Assembly (NCBI GenBank): GCA_965658025.1
Contig: CBFHQL010000006.1
Location: 1-64,000, forward strand
DNA from: UBA3537 sp965658025
GTDB lineage: Bacteria > Bacteroidota > Bacteroidia > Flavobacteriales > Flavobacteriaceae
Length of the DNA: 64,000 bases
Reading direction: 5' to 3'
Below, piece after piece: positions 15,818 to 25,412 of this stretch (its first letter is position 1; each line of letters opens with the position of its first letter). Below the pieces are notes generated by a model. That model made no database searches and was not told the origin of the DNA. It saw nothing but the letters and a program-made list of their open reading frames with translations. The position numbers were made by a program, and so were the translations under genes.

Positions 15818-17872
15818 TTACCATATACGCACCCGTTCTTCAGGAGCAAGATACATGGCGTCACCTTCTTTGATATCGAATGCTTCATAAAATGCATCAA
15901 TATTTTTAAGCGGTTGTGTGGCTCTATAAATCCCAGGCGAGTGTGGGTCAGTTTTGATTTGTGTTCTTAGTGCGTCTTCGCGCGTAAGCGTACGCCAAAC
16001 CGTAGCCCATGACATAAAAAAGCGCTGCTCTGCAGTAAACCCATCAATGGGCTCTGGTCGTCCATTTTCTTCAAAAAACAATTGTAATCCATCGTAAGCA
16101 CCAAGCACACCACCAAGATCTCCAATGTTTTCTCCAAGGGTAAATTCTCCATTGATAAAGACACCATCAAGCACTTCGATGTTGCTGTACTGATCGGCCA
16201 ACGCTTTTCCGCGTTTTTCAAATTCTTTTAAATCTTGATCTGTCCACCAGTTATTGACATTTCCGTCCCCATCGAAACGAGCCCCTGAATCGTCAAAAGC
16301 ATGTGAAATTTCATGCCCTATCACGGCACCAATACCGCCATAGTTTACGGCTTCATCGGCAGTGTAGTTGTAGAACGGTGGTTGCAAAATTGCCGCTGGG
16401 AAAACAATCTCGTTGTTCAGTGGATTGAAATAGGCATTGACTGTTTGTGGCGGCATACCCCATTCGGTTTTATCAACGGGTTTTCCTATTCGAGAAAGGT
16501 TGTCTTTAAGGCTCCACTCAGAAACGGCCAACATGTTTTCCGCATAAGAATTTCCTTCTTTAACATTAAGCTCAGAATAATCTTCCCACTCATCTGGGTA
16601 AGCAATTTTCACTGTAAATTTATCGAGCTTTTCGATGGCTTTGGCTTTGGTTTCATCACCCATCCAATCAAGTTTTTCAATACGTAATTGGAACGCCTTG
16701 ATGACATTGGCAATCATTTTTTCGGCTTTTGCTTTTGCTTCTGGTGGGAATTTGGCTTCTACATAGAGTTTTCCAATGGCTTCTCCAACAGTGTTGCTCA
16801 CTGTTCCCAGTGCGCGTTCCTCGGCAGGGCGTTGTTTTTTTGCGCCACGAAGTGTTTTGCTGTAAAAATCCCAATTGGCTTTTTCAATTTCTGTACTGAG
16901 ATAACTGGCGGCATTGTCGAGTGTACTCCATGTCATTAGTGTCTTTAAGTCCTCAATACTTGTTGTTTTTAAAAATGAATTTAACTCTGCCATATACTTT
17001 GGTTGCATGACCAATACTTGCTCTGGAATTTCAGAAACACCCATATCGGTCATAAATTTGTTCCAGTCGATTGCTGGTGTAATAGCGCTTAGTTCTTCGA
17101 TACTTTTTGGGTTGTTGAAGTTTCGAACATCGCGGCGTTGAACTTTGTCAAGGCGTGGTTTAGCAAGCGTAGTTTCGAGTACCAAAACTTTTTCTGCTGC
17201 TGCACGTGCGTCGTCTTTACTGTAGTTGATGAATTCAAACATACGGGCAACATGATCTACATATTGCTGTCTGATGTCTTTGGTTTTGTCGTCTTGATCT
17301 AAATAATAGTCGCGTTGAAGACCTAAACCACCAGGGTATACCCAAGTAGTGTTCATACTGCTGTCGTTGAGGTCTGCATTCGCGCCAATGCCTGCAAATG
17401 GCGCAGATACGCCTACGGTTTTGGCATAAACTTCTTGAAGATCGCTTATGTTTTGTATACTAGAAATGGCTTTTAAAAGCGGCTGAATAGGGGTTATACC
17501 TGCTTCATTTCGCGCAACTGTATCGAGTTCTGATTCAAATACCAAAAGGGCCTTTTTTTGATCACTACCTTCGGCATATGTACCAAGTTCTTTTGATGTT
17601 TTGATGATGTCAAGAACATCTTTTCGTGTGGATTTTCGCAACACACTAAAACCGCCCCATCGCGATTCGTCATCTGGAATAGTATTGGTTTTTACCCAGT
17701 TTCCGTTAACGTAGTCGTAAAAATTATCTTTTGGATTTACTTCCGTATCCATGTTTTCTAAGATAATTCCGGGAATTTTTTCAACATCAGCAGTTGTTTT
17801 GGCATCATTTTTACAAGCCATGACACAAAAACATCCGAGTGTTGCTAAGAAGATTTTTTGTTTGAAATTCAT
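15818..17872 (-). CDS. pepO: M13 family (neprilysin-like) metallopeptidase lipoprotein
   Basis: The 684-residue protein has a lipoprotein signal (LGCFCVMAC, lipid attachment Cys ~20), so it is anchored in the envelope. The N-terminal M13 domain begins DNFYDYVNGNWVKTN. The catalytic domain has NAYFNP, the zinc motif HEISH (~residues 519-523, in VIGHEISHAFDDSGARFD) and the third zinc ligand Glu in GENIGDLGG (~579). It ends RVRIW where relatives end CxVW. M13 enzymes are zinc oligopeptidases. The length is normal and all catalytic residues are present. It is transcribed alone. Confidence 0.95.
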   Translation of the reverse strand: MNFKQKIFLATLGCFCVMACKNDAKTTADVEKIPGIILENMDTEVNPKDNFYDYVNGNWVKTNTIPDDESRWGGFSVLRKSTRKDVLDIIKTSKELGTYAEGSDQKKALLVFESELDTVARNEAGITPIQPLLKAISSIQNISDLQEVYAKTVGVSAPFAGIGANADLNDSSMNTTWVYPGGLGLQRDYYLDQDDKTKDIRQQYVDHVARMFEFINYSKDDARAAAEKVLVLETTLAKPRLDKVQRRDVRNFNNPKSIEELSAITPAIDWNKFMTDMGVSEIPEQVLVMQPKYMAELNSFLKTTSIEDLKTLMTWSTLDNAASYLSTEIEKANWDFYSKTLRGAKKQRPAEERALGTVSNTVGEAIGKLYVEAKFPPEAKAKAEKMIANVIKAFQLRIEKLDWMGDETKAKAIEKLDKFTVKIAYPDEWEDYSELNVKEGNSYAENMLAVSEWSLKDNLSRIGKPVDKTEWGMPPQTVNAYFNPLNNEIVFPAAILQPPFYNYTADEAVNYGGIGAVIGHEISHAFDDSGARFDGDGNVNNWWTDQDLKEFEKRGKALADQYSNIEVLDGVFINGEFTLGENIGDLGGVLGAYDGLQLFFEENGRPEPIDGFTAEQRFFMSWATVWRTLTREDALRTQIKTDPHSPGIYRATQPLKNIDAFYEAFDIKEGDAMYLAPEERVRIW

Positions 17873-17973
17873 AAGATTAATGATTTATAATAGATTAGTT
17901 CTTAAATGTAACGATTAAAGGGTGTAGTTTGTTACAAATTAACAAAAAAACGCCCAAAAAGAACAAAAAATGG

Positions 17974-18507
17974 TTATTCCTTTATGCTTTGTGTTTGTTT
18001 TTCGTGTGTTTTATTGATTTGACGCACGAGATTGTAATAAGCAATTAACACAGTATTGCGCGCAGTTGCTATGAGTTCTGGCGTTGCTTTGGTATTTGAA
18101 TATTCGTTGTATAGGGAAACGCCAGTTTCCAAAACTTTTAGACGTGCCCAAATAGGATTGGTGTCAAAGACCTCAGGGATATTTAGACTCAAATCTTTAA
18201 AGTATATTTTGAGGTTGCGTTTGCTTTCTTCAAAGGCATTGGGTTTGTTTTCTTTCAATTTTAAAACTTCTTTTTGTAGCACAAAAAAAGCTGTCCATAA
18301 ATCTAATTCAGCCAATGCACTGTCGTCAATTTCCATTTCAACCATGTATTGATCTTGAGGTTTTTCATCTGAAATAATCGTTTCCGGAGCAGCACTCAAT
18401 TCAATCTTTGACGCTTTATTGTTGTTGGACGTACAGCTTATGAGTGACATCAGTGACAAAAAACTGATCACAAAAAAAATGGTACATTTGATATGTTTTA
18501 GCGTCAT
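17974..18507 (-). CDS. Lipoprotein of unknown function
   Basis: The 177-residue protein has a lipoprotein signal (FLSLMSLISC). A low-complexity Ser/Asn/Lys linker and an acidic stretch (VEMEIDDSALAELD) follow. The rest is mainly helical: LWTAFFVLQKEVLKLKEN and ATARNTVLIAYYNLVRQIN. No catalytic motif is visible and I do not recognise the family. It lies 100 bp upstream of the M13 peptidase on the same strand, but no terminator is apparent between them, so co-transcription is possible. Confidence 0.75.
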   Translation of the reverse strand: MTLKHIKCTIFFVISFLSLMSLISCTSNNNKASKIELSAAPETIISDEKPQDQYMVEMEIDDSALAELDLWTAFFVLQKEVLKLKENKPNAFEESKRNLKIYFKDLSLNIPEVFDTNPIWARLKVLETGVSLYNEYSNTKATPELIATARNTVLIAYYNLVRQINKTHEKQTQSIKE

Positions 18508-18624
18508 GTTTGTCCAAAAAATTACACCAACAAAGATGGTAATAAATTAGATATTTTACTAAGAAAAGTATTTTTTTAGAACATATTTATCTTAAAAATC
18601 CCAAATCAAAACAACACACAAACA

Positions 18625-19566
18625 ATGAATATACAGTCAAAACATCTTATTATTGGTGCTTCTGGACAGATAGGCTCTGTGCTTACGTCTTCTCTGCGCC
18701 AACGTTATGGTGCTTCAGCTGTGGTTGCTAGTGATATCAAACAACCAAAAACTGATTTTTCACCGTCGGGACCCTTTGAGCAAATTGATGCTACAAATTA
18801 TGACGAACTTTTAGTGGTGATCAAAAAATATAACATCAAGGTGGTCTACCTTATGGCCGCCATGTTGAGCGCAACAGCTGAAAAATATCCCGAAAAAGCA
18901 TGGAATTTGAATATGAACTCCCTGTTTCATGTTTTGAATTTGGCCAAAGAGGGGTATATAAAACAACTATTTTGGCCTTCAAGTATTGCTGTTTTTGGAC
19001 CGTCTTCGCCAAAAATTAATGTTCCACAACACACCCTAATGGAACCCACATCAGTGTATGGGATTTCCAAATTTGCAGGAGAACGTTGGTGTGCTTATTA
19101 CCATAAAAAATATGGGGTTGATGTACGCAGTTTACGTTTTCCAGGGCTTATCGGTTGGCAATCTGTTCCGGGTGGTGGCACTACGGACTATGCCGTCGAT
19201 ATTTTTTATAAAGCGGTTGCTCAAGAGCCGTTTGAATGTTTTTTGTCGGAGGATACGGCCTTGCCCATGATGTATATGGACGATGCCATAAAAGCGGTGT
19301 TCATGCTGATGGAAGCCGATGCGGAATTCATTAAAATAAGATCATCCTACAATTTGGCGGCATTGAGTTTTACGCCTAAAACGTTGTACAACACCATTTT
19401 AAACCATTGCCCAGATTTTAAAATCAATTATGTGCCTGATTTTCGTCAGTCCATCGCCGACAGTTGGCCTGAAAGTATTGATGATCGTTGTGCCAAAAAT
19501 GACTGGGGATGGCGTCCTGAATTTGACTTAGAGTCGATGGTAGAAGATATGTTTAACCACCTATGA
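18625..19566 (+). CDS. NAD-dependent epimerase-like SDR, probable L-threonine 3-dehydrogenase
   Basis: The 313-residue extended SDR has the nucleotide-binding motif IIGASGQIGSVL near the N-terminus. The active site is SSIAVFGP with the catalytic YGISK dyad (about Y143/K147). GGGTTDYAVDIFYKAV and MMYMDDAIKAVFMLME match the GalE-like threonine dehydrogenases described in Flavobacterium and Cupriavidus. These oxidise L-threonine to 2-amino-3-ketobutyrate with NAD+. The partner ligase Kbl is not in the window, so the assignment rests on motif resemblance. A general sugar epimerase is the alternative. Confidence 0.82.
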   Translation: MNIQSKHLIIGASGQIGSVLTSSLRQRYGASAVVASDIKQPKTDFSPSGPFEQIDATNYDELLVVIKKYNIKVVYLMAAMLSATAEKYPEKAWNLNMNSLFHVLNLAKEGYIKQLFWPSSIAVFGPSSPKINVPQHTLMEPTSVYGISKFAGERWCAYYHKKYGVDVRSLRFPGLIGWQSVPGGGTTDYAVDIFYKAVAQEPFECFLSEDTALPMMYMDDAIKAVFMLMEADAEFIKIRSSYNLAALSFTPKTLYNTILNHCPDFKINYVPDFRQSIADSWPESIDDRCAKNDWGWRPEFDLESMVEDMFNHL

Positions 19567-19580
19567 TATGCACACAAAAA

Positions 19581-19602
19581 AACCCACTCATTGGAGTGGG
19601 TT
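19581..19602. terminator. Bidirectional terminator between the SDR gene and tRNA-Phe
   Basis: AACCCACTC pairs with GAGTGGGTT around AATT-type loop bases, with T residues on the + side and, read on the other strand, a T-run beyond the stem. It sits immediately next to the encoded CCA of tRNA-Phe, so both converging transcripts can use it. Confidence 0.85.
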
Positions 19603-19603
19603 T

Positions 19604-19679
<76 letters not shown>

Positions 19680-19774
19680 CCGCTTATAGCGAATGCAAAT
19701 ATAATGCAATTTTAATATTCCCAAAGTAAATTTTTAAAAAAATGGTTTTGTAAATTTACACCCTAATTGTTGTA

Positions 19775-20503
19775 ATGAACTTAATAATTGACATCGGAAA
19801 TACAAGCGCAAAACTTGCTGTTTTTGAACAAAATAAACTTAGTGTTTTGGAGCGTTCTAGCTCCGCAGCATTATGTTCTTCTGCCCAAAAATTAATCGAT
19901 ACATTTCCTTCAATAAATAAAGTGTTGATTGCTGCTGTTGCCGATCTTCCCAATGGACTTGTGGAAGAACTTTCCCAATATGCGCATGTACTCATTTTGG
20001 ATTGCGGGTTTAAAATGCCGTTTGAAAACGCTTATAAAACCCCTGAAACATTGGGCTTAGATCGATTAGCTTTGGTGGCCGCCGCAACACAACAATTTCC
20101 AAATAAAAACACATTGATTATTGATGCAGGAACGTGTATCACCTACGATTTTGTTACTGCTAAGGCACAATATTTGGGTGGTGCTATTTCGCCGGGACTA
20201 CAAATGCGGTACAAAGCCCTGCACAACAATACCGCCAAACTTCCGTTATTGGAACCATTGGCATTGACCTCCTACATTGGAACAACAACAGAAATGTCCA
20301 TGCATAGTGGGGTAGTACAGGGAATAATACATGAAATTCAGGGGGTGATGTCTTCCTATAACTCCGATTATCCAGCTTTAACAGTGATTTTAACAGGTGG
20401 AGATGCTAATTTCTTGTGTAAACAATTTAAAATTAGCATATTTGCGAACTCGAATTTTCTATTAGAAGGACTTAATTTTTTATTAGAATATAACTCAAAC
20501 TGA
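19775..20503 (+). CDS. coaX: Type III pantothenate kinase
   Basis: The 242-residue protein belongs to the ASKHA fold. It shows the phosphate-1 motif DIGNTSAKLAVFE, TLGLDRLALVAAA, DAGTCITYDFV, GGAISPGLQMRYKAL and ILTGGDA. It phosphorylates pantothenate in the first step of CoA synthesis; type III enzymes are insensitive to CoA feedback and need a monovalent cation. Its stop codon overlaps the next start (TGATG at 20501-20505). This suggests translational coupling to the outer-membrane protein, an arrangement common in this group. Confidence 0.95.
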   Translation: MNLIIDIGNTSAKLAVFEQNKLSVLERSSSAALCSSAQKLIDTFPSINKVLIAAVADLPNGLVEELSQYAHVLILDCGFKMPFENAYKTPETLGLDRLALVAAATQQFPNKNTLIIDAGTCITYDFVTAKAQYLGGAISPGLQMRYKALHNNTAKLPLLEPLALTSYIGTTTEMSMHSGVVQGIIHEIQGVMSSYNSDYPALTVILTGGDANFLCKQFKISIFANSNFLLEGLNFLLEYNSN

Positions 20504-21807
20504 TGATAAAAAAGTTTATAATTTGTACAATCGTTGTGTGTTCTACATTTTCTCAAGCACAACAAGGTACTAGCTCTCCTTACTCATTTTATGGTATTGG
20601 TAGTCTGAAATTTAAAGGAACTGTTGAGAATCAAGCCATGGGCGGTTTGAGTGTTTACACAGACAGTATTCACATCAATCTGAGAAACCCTGCATCATTT
20701 GCAGGAAAAAATTTGTCTTTATACAACAATGAAGCTCGACCTGTTAAGTATGCTATTGGAACAAGTTTTTCGTCCACAACGCTTAAAACAACTACCGCTT
20801 CTGATGATGCGAGTAACTCCTCAGTAGATTATTTAGCCATTGTATTGCCTACGGGTAAATTTGGATTCGGTTTCGGACTTATCCCATATTCTTCAGTGGG
20901 TTATCAACTCCAATCTAGAGATGAAGACGATAAACTTCAATACCGCTATCGAGGAGAAGGAGGTGTCAATAAAGTATTTTTTGGCGCTGGGTATCAATTG
21001 AATGATAACCTTAAAATTGGTGTCGATGCGCAGTACAATTTCGGGAGTATTATGAATACTTACATCGCTTTTGGTTACAATGGACAAGGACAATTGCTTC
21101 AGTACCAAAGCCGTGAAGTAAAACGTTCGGACCTTGGAGGGTTTTCATTTAATTTCGGTTTGGCATTCGCCAAAAATATTTCAGAAAATTTAGAGTTGAT
21201 GGCTACTGCTACCTACACGCCGCAAACCAATTTAAATTCAAAAAACACAAGCCAGTTTGCAACCATAACTATTGATACTAATGATAAAGAATATGTTATT
21301 GATTCTTCTGATGTGGATCTCGTTGCACAAAATTTAGATAATACAAACTTGTCTTTACCATCTAAAACAAGTTTTGGAATAGGTATTGGCCGTCCAAGAA
21401 AGTGGTTTGCAGGGATTGATTACACATTTCTAAAGGCCTCTGAATTTGACAATGATTTTGTTTCTGTTGATAATGCTACCTACAAAGACGCTTCTGCAAT
21501 TTCTATTGGTGGATTTTTTATTCCAAAATATGATTCTTTTAGTAGCTATTTCAAACGCGTTGTTTACAGGGCTGGCGTACGCTTTGAGGAAACAGGTTTG
21601 GTAGTCAATAATGAACCTATAAACGAATTTGGCATATCTTTTGGAGTAGGTGTACCAGTCGGACGATTCTTTTCTAATGCCAACGTTGCATTCGAAATTG
21701 GTCAGCGCGGTACTACAGCATCAAGCTTAGTACAAGAAAACTTTTTTAATGTTAACATCAGTTTGTCGCTTAACGATCGATGGTTTGAAAAAAGAAAATT
21801 TAATTAA
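20503..21807 (+). CDS. Outer-membrane beta-barrel protein (FadL/PorV-like appearance)
   Basis: The 434-residue protein has a signal peptide (FIICTIVVCSTFSQAQ). The mature start, GTSSPYSFYGIGSLKFKG, followed by AMGGLSVYTDSIHINLRNPAS, resembles FadL/TodX- or PorV-type barrels, where a conserved N-terminal stretch precedes many beta strands. The rest alternates hydrophobic and polar residues as expected for a barrel and ends with an aromatic-rich strand. Substrate and role are unknown. It begins inside the coaX stop codon and precedes the TPR and lptC genes, which points to an envelope operon. Confidence 0.85.
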   Translation: MIKKFIICTIVVCSTFSQAQQGTSSPYSFYGIGSLKFKGTVENQAMGGLSVYTDSIHINLRNPASFAGKNLSLYNNEARPVKYAIGTSFSSTTLKTTTASDDASNSSVDYLAIVLPTGKFGFGFGLIPYSSVGYQLQSRDEDDKLQYRYRGEGGVNKVFFGAGYQLNDNLKIGVDAQYNFGSIMNTYIAFGYNGQGQLLQYQSREVKRSDLGGFSFNFGLAFAKNISENLELMATATYTPQTNLNSKNTSQFATITIDTNDKEYVIDSSDVDLVAQNLDNTNLSLPSKTSFGIGIGRPRKWFAGIDYTFLKASEFDNDFVSVDNATYKDASAISIGGFFIPKYDSFSSYFKRVVYRAGVRFEETGLVVNNEPINEFGISFGVGVPVGRFFSNANVAFEIGQRGTTASSLVQENFFNVNISLSLNDRWFEKRKFN

Positions 21808-21842
21808 TCTGAAACATATTTATGTTTATAACAAAATCTCAA

Positions 21843-23222
21843 ATGAAATCTAAACTAACAATTTTTATCACTTTTTTGACCTTGAGTTTTTCTAATGTTT
21901 TTGCTCAAAATCAAGAAGATTTACAATCATTATCTATTTTTAGCGAATATGTAAAGTCAAAAAATTATGATTCGGCCTACACCCCTTGGATGGAACTCCG
22001 TAAAAGAAATCCACGTTTCAACAAAGCGATTTTTGTGTATGGAGAACGCATTTTGAAGCACAAAATCAAAAACTCTACGGGTGAAGAACAAATTGGGTAC
22101 ATCAACGACATGCTTAAGCTATGGTCAGAGCGTGCAGAAATTTTTCCATCGGTAACACCAAAAGGAACATATTTGGCCAAAGCCAGTCAATTGAAGTACG
22201 ATAATAGAAAAGCATTGGGGCTGTCCAAGGACCAGTTGTTTACCTCTTTCAATGAAGCCTACACTACGGATGCAAAAACCTTTACAAACCCTAAAAGTTT
22301 GTACACCTATTTTTCTCTAGTTGTCGATATGTATGACGCGGGTAAAATACCTGCTCAAGAATTGTTTACTATGTATGACGAGATCAGCGAAAAAGTTGAA
22401 AACGAAGTCAAAAACTACACCAACAAACGTAATGCATTTTTGAATGAAGACGGTGAGCCCAAAGCGCTTACAAGAAAAGACGCTTCTAAGTTGAAATCAT
22501 ACAATAGTTATTTGAAGGCCTACGACAAAATATCGTCAAGTATTGATACAAAATTAGGGTCACGTGCCAATTGTGAAAACCTTATTCCGCTATACACTAG
22601 AGATTTTGAAACGTTCAAAAACGACGGTTTGTGGTTGCAACGCGCCATGAATAGAATGTATGCCAAAGGGTGTAACGACGACCCCTTGTTTGTGCGTATT
22701 GTTGAACAGAAAAATGCCTTAGAACCTAATGCAGATACTGCTTTTTATCTCGGAATTTTAAAAGAAAAAGCGGGGCAGACTAGCGAAGCACTCAATTATT
22801 ATAATCAAGCGGTAACCCTTGAAACAGACAATTTTGCAAAATCTAAAATCCTGTATAAAATCGCTACAAACTTTAAGAAAAAAGGGCAATACAGCCAGGC
22901 GCGAAATTATTACATGAAAGCGCTAAAATTTAACCCAAGCTTAGGGAAAGCGTATTTGGCCATTGCATCAATGTATGCCAAAAGTGCAAACAACTGTGGA
23001 ACGGACAACTTCTCTAAACGTGCGGTGTATTGGTTAGCAGCAAACGAAGCAGCAAAAGCAGGTCGGGTAGATCCGAACATGAAGAAAAATGCAGCAAAAT
23101 CTATTGCAAACTACAAAGCCAAAGCACCACAAAAAAGTGAAATCTTTTCTTCAGGTCGTGCAGGGCAAACCATAAATGTGGGTTGTTGGATTCAGCGCAG
23201 TGTAGTGGTACCAAACTTGTAA
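21843..23222 (+). CDS. Exported TPR-repeat protein
   Basis: The 459-residue protein has a signal peptide (FITFLTLSFSNVFAQ). The N-terminal half is helical, with YDSAYTPWMELRKRNPRFNK. The C-terminal half carries TPR units, for example TAFYLGILKEKAGQTSEALNY and GQYSQARNYYMKALKFNPSL. Two Cys residues near CENLIP and GCND and two more near NNCGT and GCWIQ may form disulfides. The ATG at 21843 places the signal peptide at the very N-terminus; an in-frame start at 21822 adds seven residues. It lies between a barrel protein and lptC, so an envelope assembly role is likely but unproven. Confidence 0.85.
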   Translation: MKSKLTIFITFLTLSFSNVFAQNQEDLQSLSIFSEYVKSKNYDSAYTPWMELRKRNPRFNKAIFVYGERILKHKIKNSTGEEQIGYINDMLKLWSERAEIFPSVTPKGTYLAKASQLKYDNRKALGLSKDQLFTSFNEAYTTDAKTFTNPKSLYTYFSLVVDMYDAGKIPAQELFTMYDEISEKVENEVKNYTNKRNAFLNEDGEPKALTRKDASKLKSYNSYLKAYDKISSSIDTKLGSRANCENLIPLYTRDFETFKNDGLWLQRAMNRMYAKGCNDDPLFVRIVEQKNALEPNADTAFYLGILKEKAGQTSEALNYYNQAVTLETDNFAKSKILYKIATNFKKKGQYSQARNYYMKALKFNPSLGKAYLAIASMYAKSANNCGTDNFSKRAVYWLAANEAAKAGRVDPNMKKNAAKSIANYKAKAPQKSEIFSSGRAGQTINVGCWIQRSVVVPNL

Positions 23223-23223
23223 T

Positions 23224-23778
23224 GTGAATTTATTCAAACGAAACATAACGAAAAGCATCGTAATCCTTATCATAGGAACGGTGCTTTTTTCGTGTGAACA
23301 ACGTCTGGATAAAATTCAACAAAACAACAAACTGTCCTATTTACCCATGTCTGTGGCCGAAAACATCAATACCAAGCATACCGATTCTGGACGATTGACC
23401 TCTGTTTTGGTAAGCCCAAAGATGATTAATTTTTCCAATAGAGCATTTCCATATTATCAGTTTCCAGAAGGTATAGACCTTAGGGTATATAATGACCAAA
23501 ATCAACCCAGCTTTGTGGTGGCCAATAGTGCTGTGGTGTACAACAATACAGATTTGATAGACCTTAGAGGCGATGTCGTACTTACTACAGCCACAAACGA
23601 TACCTTGTTTACTGATCAATTGTTTTATGATCAAAAAAAAGAATGGTTGTTTACCGATTTTCCTGTGAAATTTAGGACAAAAGATTACCTCACCAACGGC
23701 AATGGTTTCGATGCCAATCAAAATTTTACAAACGCCCAAGTATTAGAAGTCACTGGCCGTATCTACATTGAGGAATAA
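23224..23778 (+). CDS. lptC: LPS export protein LptC
   Basis: The 184-residue protein has an N-terminal hydrophobic segment ending in LFSCEQ, so it may be lipidated in place of the usual single membrane anchor. The LptC-type beta-jellyroll shows PYYQFPEGIDLRVYN, VVANSAVVYNNTDLIDLRGDVV, DTLFTDQLFYDQKKEWLFTD and the NGFDAN stretch. LptC bridges LptBFG in the inner membrane to LptA in LPS transport. It uses a GTG start one base after the preceding stop codon. The ATG overlapping that stop is in another frame. The tight spacing shows it is in the same operon as the TPR gene. Confidence 0.88.
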   Translation: MNLFKRNITKSIVILIIGTVLFSCEQRLDKIQQNNKLSYLPMSVAENINTKHTDSGRLTSVLVSPKMINFSNRAFPYYQFPEGIDLRVYNDQNQPSFVVANSAVVYNNTDLIDLRGDVVLTTATNDTLFTDQLFYDQKKEWLFTDFPVKFRTKDYLTNGNGFDANQNFTNAQVLEVTGRIYIEE

Positions 23779-23824
23779 TATGTATCTTTACATTGAATTT
23801 AATCTTTAAAATTCAATATACAGA

Positions 23825-24016
23825 ATGAAAATTTTATCCTTTTTCAAATACTTTTACCTCATTTTTGCTGCATTGTTTGCCTATGATGCATTTTCCAAAT
23901 GGAATACCAACAGAAATGGTGCGTATTTGTCCTTATTTTTTGTGGCCTTTGCCATTTTTATTTATTTTTTTAGAAACAAATACCACAAGCGCTTTAAAGA
24001 TCGAGGTAAATTATAA
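23825..24016 (+). CDS. Small two-segment membrane protein
   Basis: The 63-residue protein has two hydrophobic segments (YFYLIFAALFAYDAF and GAYLSLFFVAFAIFIYFF) joined by a short polar loop, and a basic C-terminus (RNKYHKRFKDRGKL). No family is recognised. The ATG follows lptC by 46 bp and the next gene starts 2 bp after its stop, so it is part of the operon. A real gene is favoured by this spacing and by its simple membrane topology. Confidence 0.75.
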   Translation: MKILSFFKYFYLIFAALFAYDAFSKWNTNRNGAYLSLFFVAFAIFIYFFRNKYHKRFKDRGKL

Positions 24017-24018
24017 TC

Positions 24019-25308
24019 ATGTCCTCAGAAACCCTTATCATTATTTTAAGTTTGTTGTTTTCAGCATTTTTCTCTGGAATGGAAATCGCTTTTGTGTCGT
24101 CCAACAAAATCCACATTGAAATTGAAAAAAAACAAGGCGGTTTTCTTTCGCTTTTATTAACCAAAATTACCGCAAAACCCTCGAAGTTTATTGCCACAAT
24201 GCTTATTGGAAACAACATTGCGCTTGTAGTGTATGGTCTATACATGGGCGATGTTTTGGTGGCTTGGTTTGCAGAACATTTACCCACAGATTCTAAGCTG
24301 TTGTATTACTTATTCAATGAGTTGAGTTTACTCACACAAACTGTAATTTCTACACTTGTAATTTTGATTACAGCGGAATTTTTGCCAAAAGTATTTTTTC
24401 AAATTTATGCCAATTCATTATTGAAATTATTAGCCCTTCCTGCATATATATTTTATCTTTTATTTTCTGTTTTTTCAAGTTTTGTCATTTGGATTTCGGA
24501 CTTTGTTTTAAAAACATTTTTTAAAACCAAAGGTGATGAAGTGCAATTGGCTTTTACCAAAGTCGAATTGGGCAATTACATAAGTGAGCAAATGGAATCT
24601 GTTGAAGCGGATGATGAGGTTGATAGCGAAATCATTATTTTTCAAAATGCTTTAGAATTTTCTGAAGTCAAAGCTCGTGAAGCCATGGTGCCCCGTACAG
24701 AGCTTACCGCTATAGAAATCCACGATACTATTAAAAATTTAAGCACATTGTTTACCCAAACAGGACACTCCAAAATTGTGGTCTACAACAACACCATAGA
24801 CGATATTTTGGGGTATGTACACGCCTTTGATTTGTTTAAAAACCCCAAAACCATCAAATCTATGCTCATGCCTGTTGAGTTTGTTCCCGAAACCATGTTG
24901 GCCAAAGACATTTTAAATGTTTTGAGTAAAAAACATAAAAGTTTGGCTGTTGTTTTGGATGAATATGGAGGAACTTCAGGAATTTTGACCGTTGAGGATA
25001 TCGTCGAAGAACTGTTCGGCGAAATTGAAGACGAACATGATTCTGTGGCGCTCATCGAAGAACAAATAGACGAGTATTCCTATTTGTTTTCTGCACGTTT
25101 GGAGGTCGATCACCTCAATGAAAGCTACAAACTACAGTTGCCTGAGCATGAAAATTATGAGACCTTAGGAGGGCTAATTGTACACCACACACAAGAAATT
25201 CCAGAACAAAACCAACAGATAAAAATTGACCATTTTTTGTTTACAATTGAGGAAGTTTCCAACACCAAAATTGAATTAATTGCCCTAAAAATTGAAGCCG
25301 AAGATTAA
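24019..25308 (+). CDS. CNNM/CBS-domain membrane protein (HlyC/CorC family)
   Basis: The 429-residue protein has an N-terminal CNNM (DUF21) transmembrane domain (residues ~1-190, with FSAFFSGMEIAFVSSNKIHIE). Two CBS domains (~205-335) include VPRTELTAIEI and LAVVLDEYGGTSGILTVEDI. The C-terminal CorC_HlyC domain (~345-429) includes ETLGGLIVH. The family includes Mg/Co efflux-related proteins and the gliding protein GldE. The sequence alone does not separate these possibilities. It overlaps the envelope operon of lptC and ppiD. Confidence 0.9.
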   Translation: MSSETLIIILSLLFSAFFSGMEIAFVSSNKIHIEIEKKQGGFLSLLLTKITAKPSKFIATMLIGNNIALVVYGLYMGDVLVAWFAEHLPTDSKLLYYLFNELSLLTQTVISTLVILITAEFLPKVFFQIYANSLLKLLALPAYIFYLLFSVFSSFVIWISDFVLKTFFKTKGDEVQLAFTKVELGNYISEQMESVEADDEVDSEIIIFQNALEFSEVKAREAMVPRTELTAIEIHDTIKNLSTLFTQTGHSKIVVYNNTIDDILGYVHAFDLFKNPKTIKSMLMPVEFVPETMLAKDILNVLSKKHKSLAVVLDEYGGTSGILTVEDIVEELFGEIEDEHDSVALIEEQIDEYSYLFSARLEVDHLNESYKLQLPEHENYETLGGLIVHHTQEIPEQNQQIKIDHFLFTIEEVSNTKIELIALKIEAED

Positions 25309-25412
25309 CTTTAGTCTTCCCTTTTTAATAAAACACATTTCCCTTTTATTATTTCAAATTAAATTGGTATTTTCGTCCACTATATTTTACGAAATTTAAG
25401 CAAACAAATACC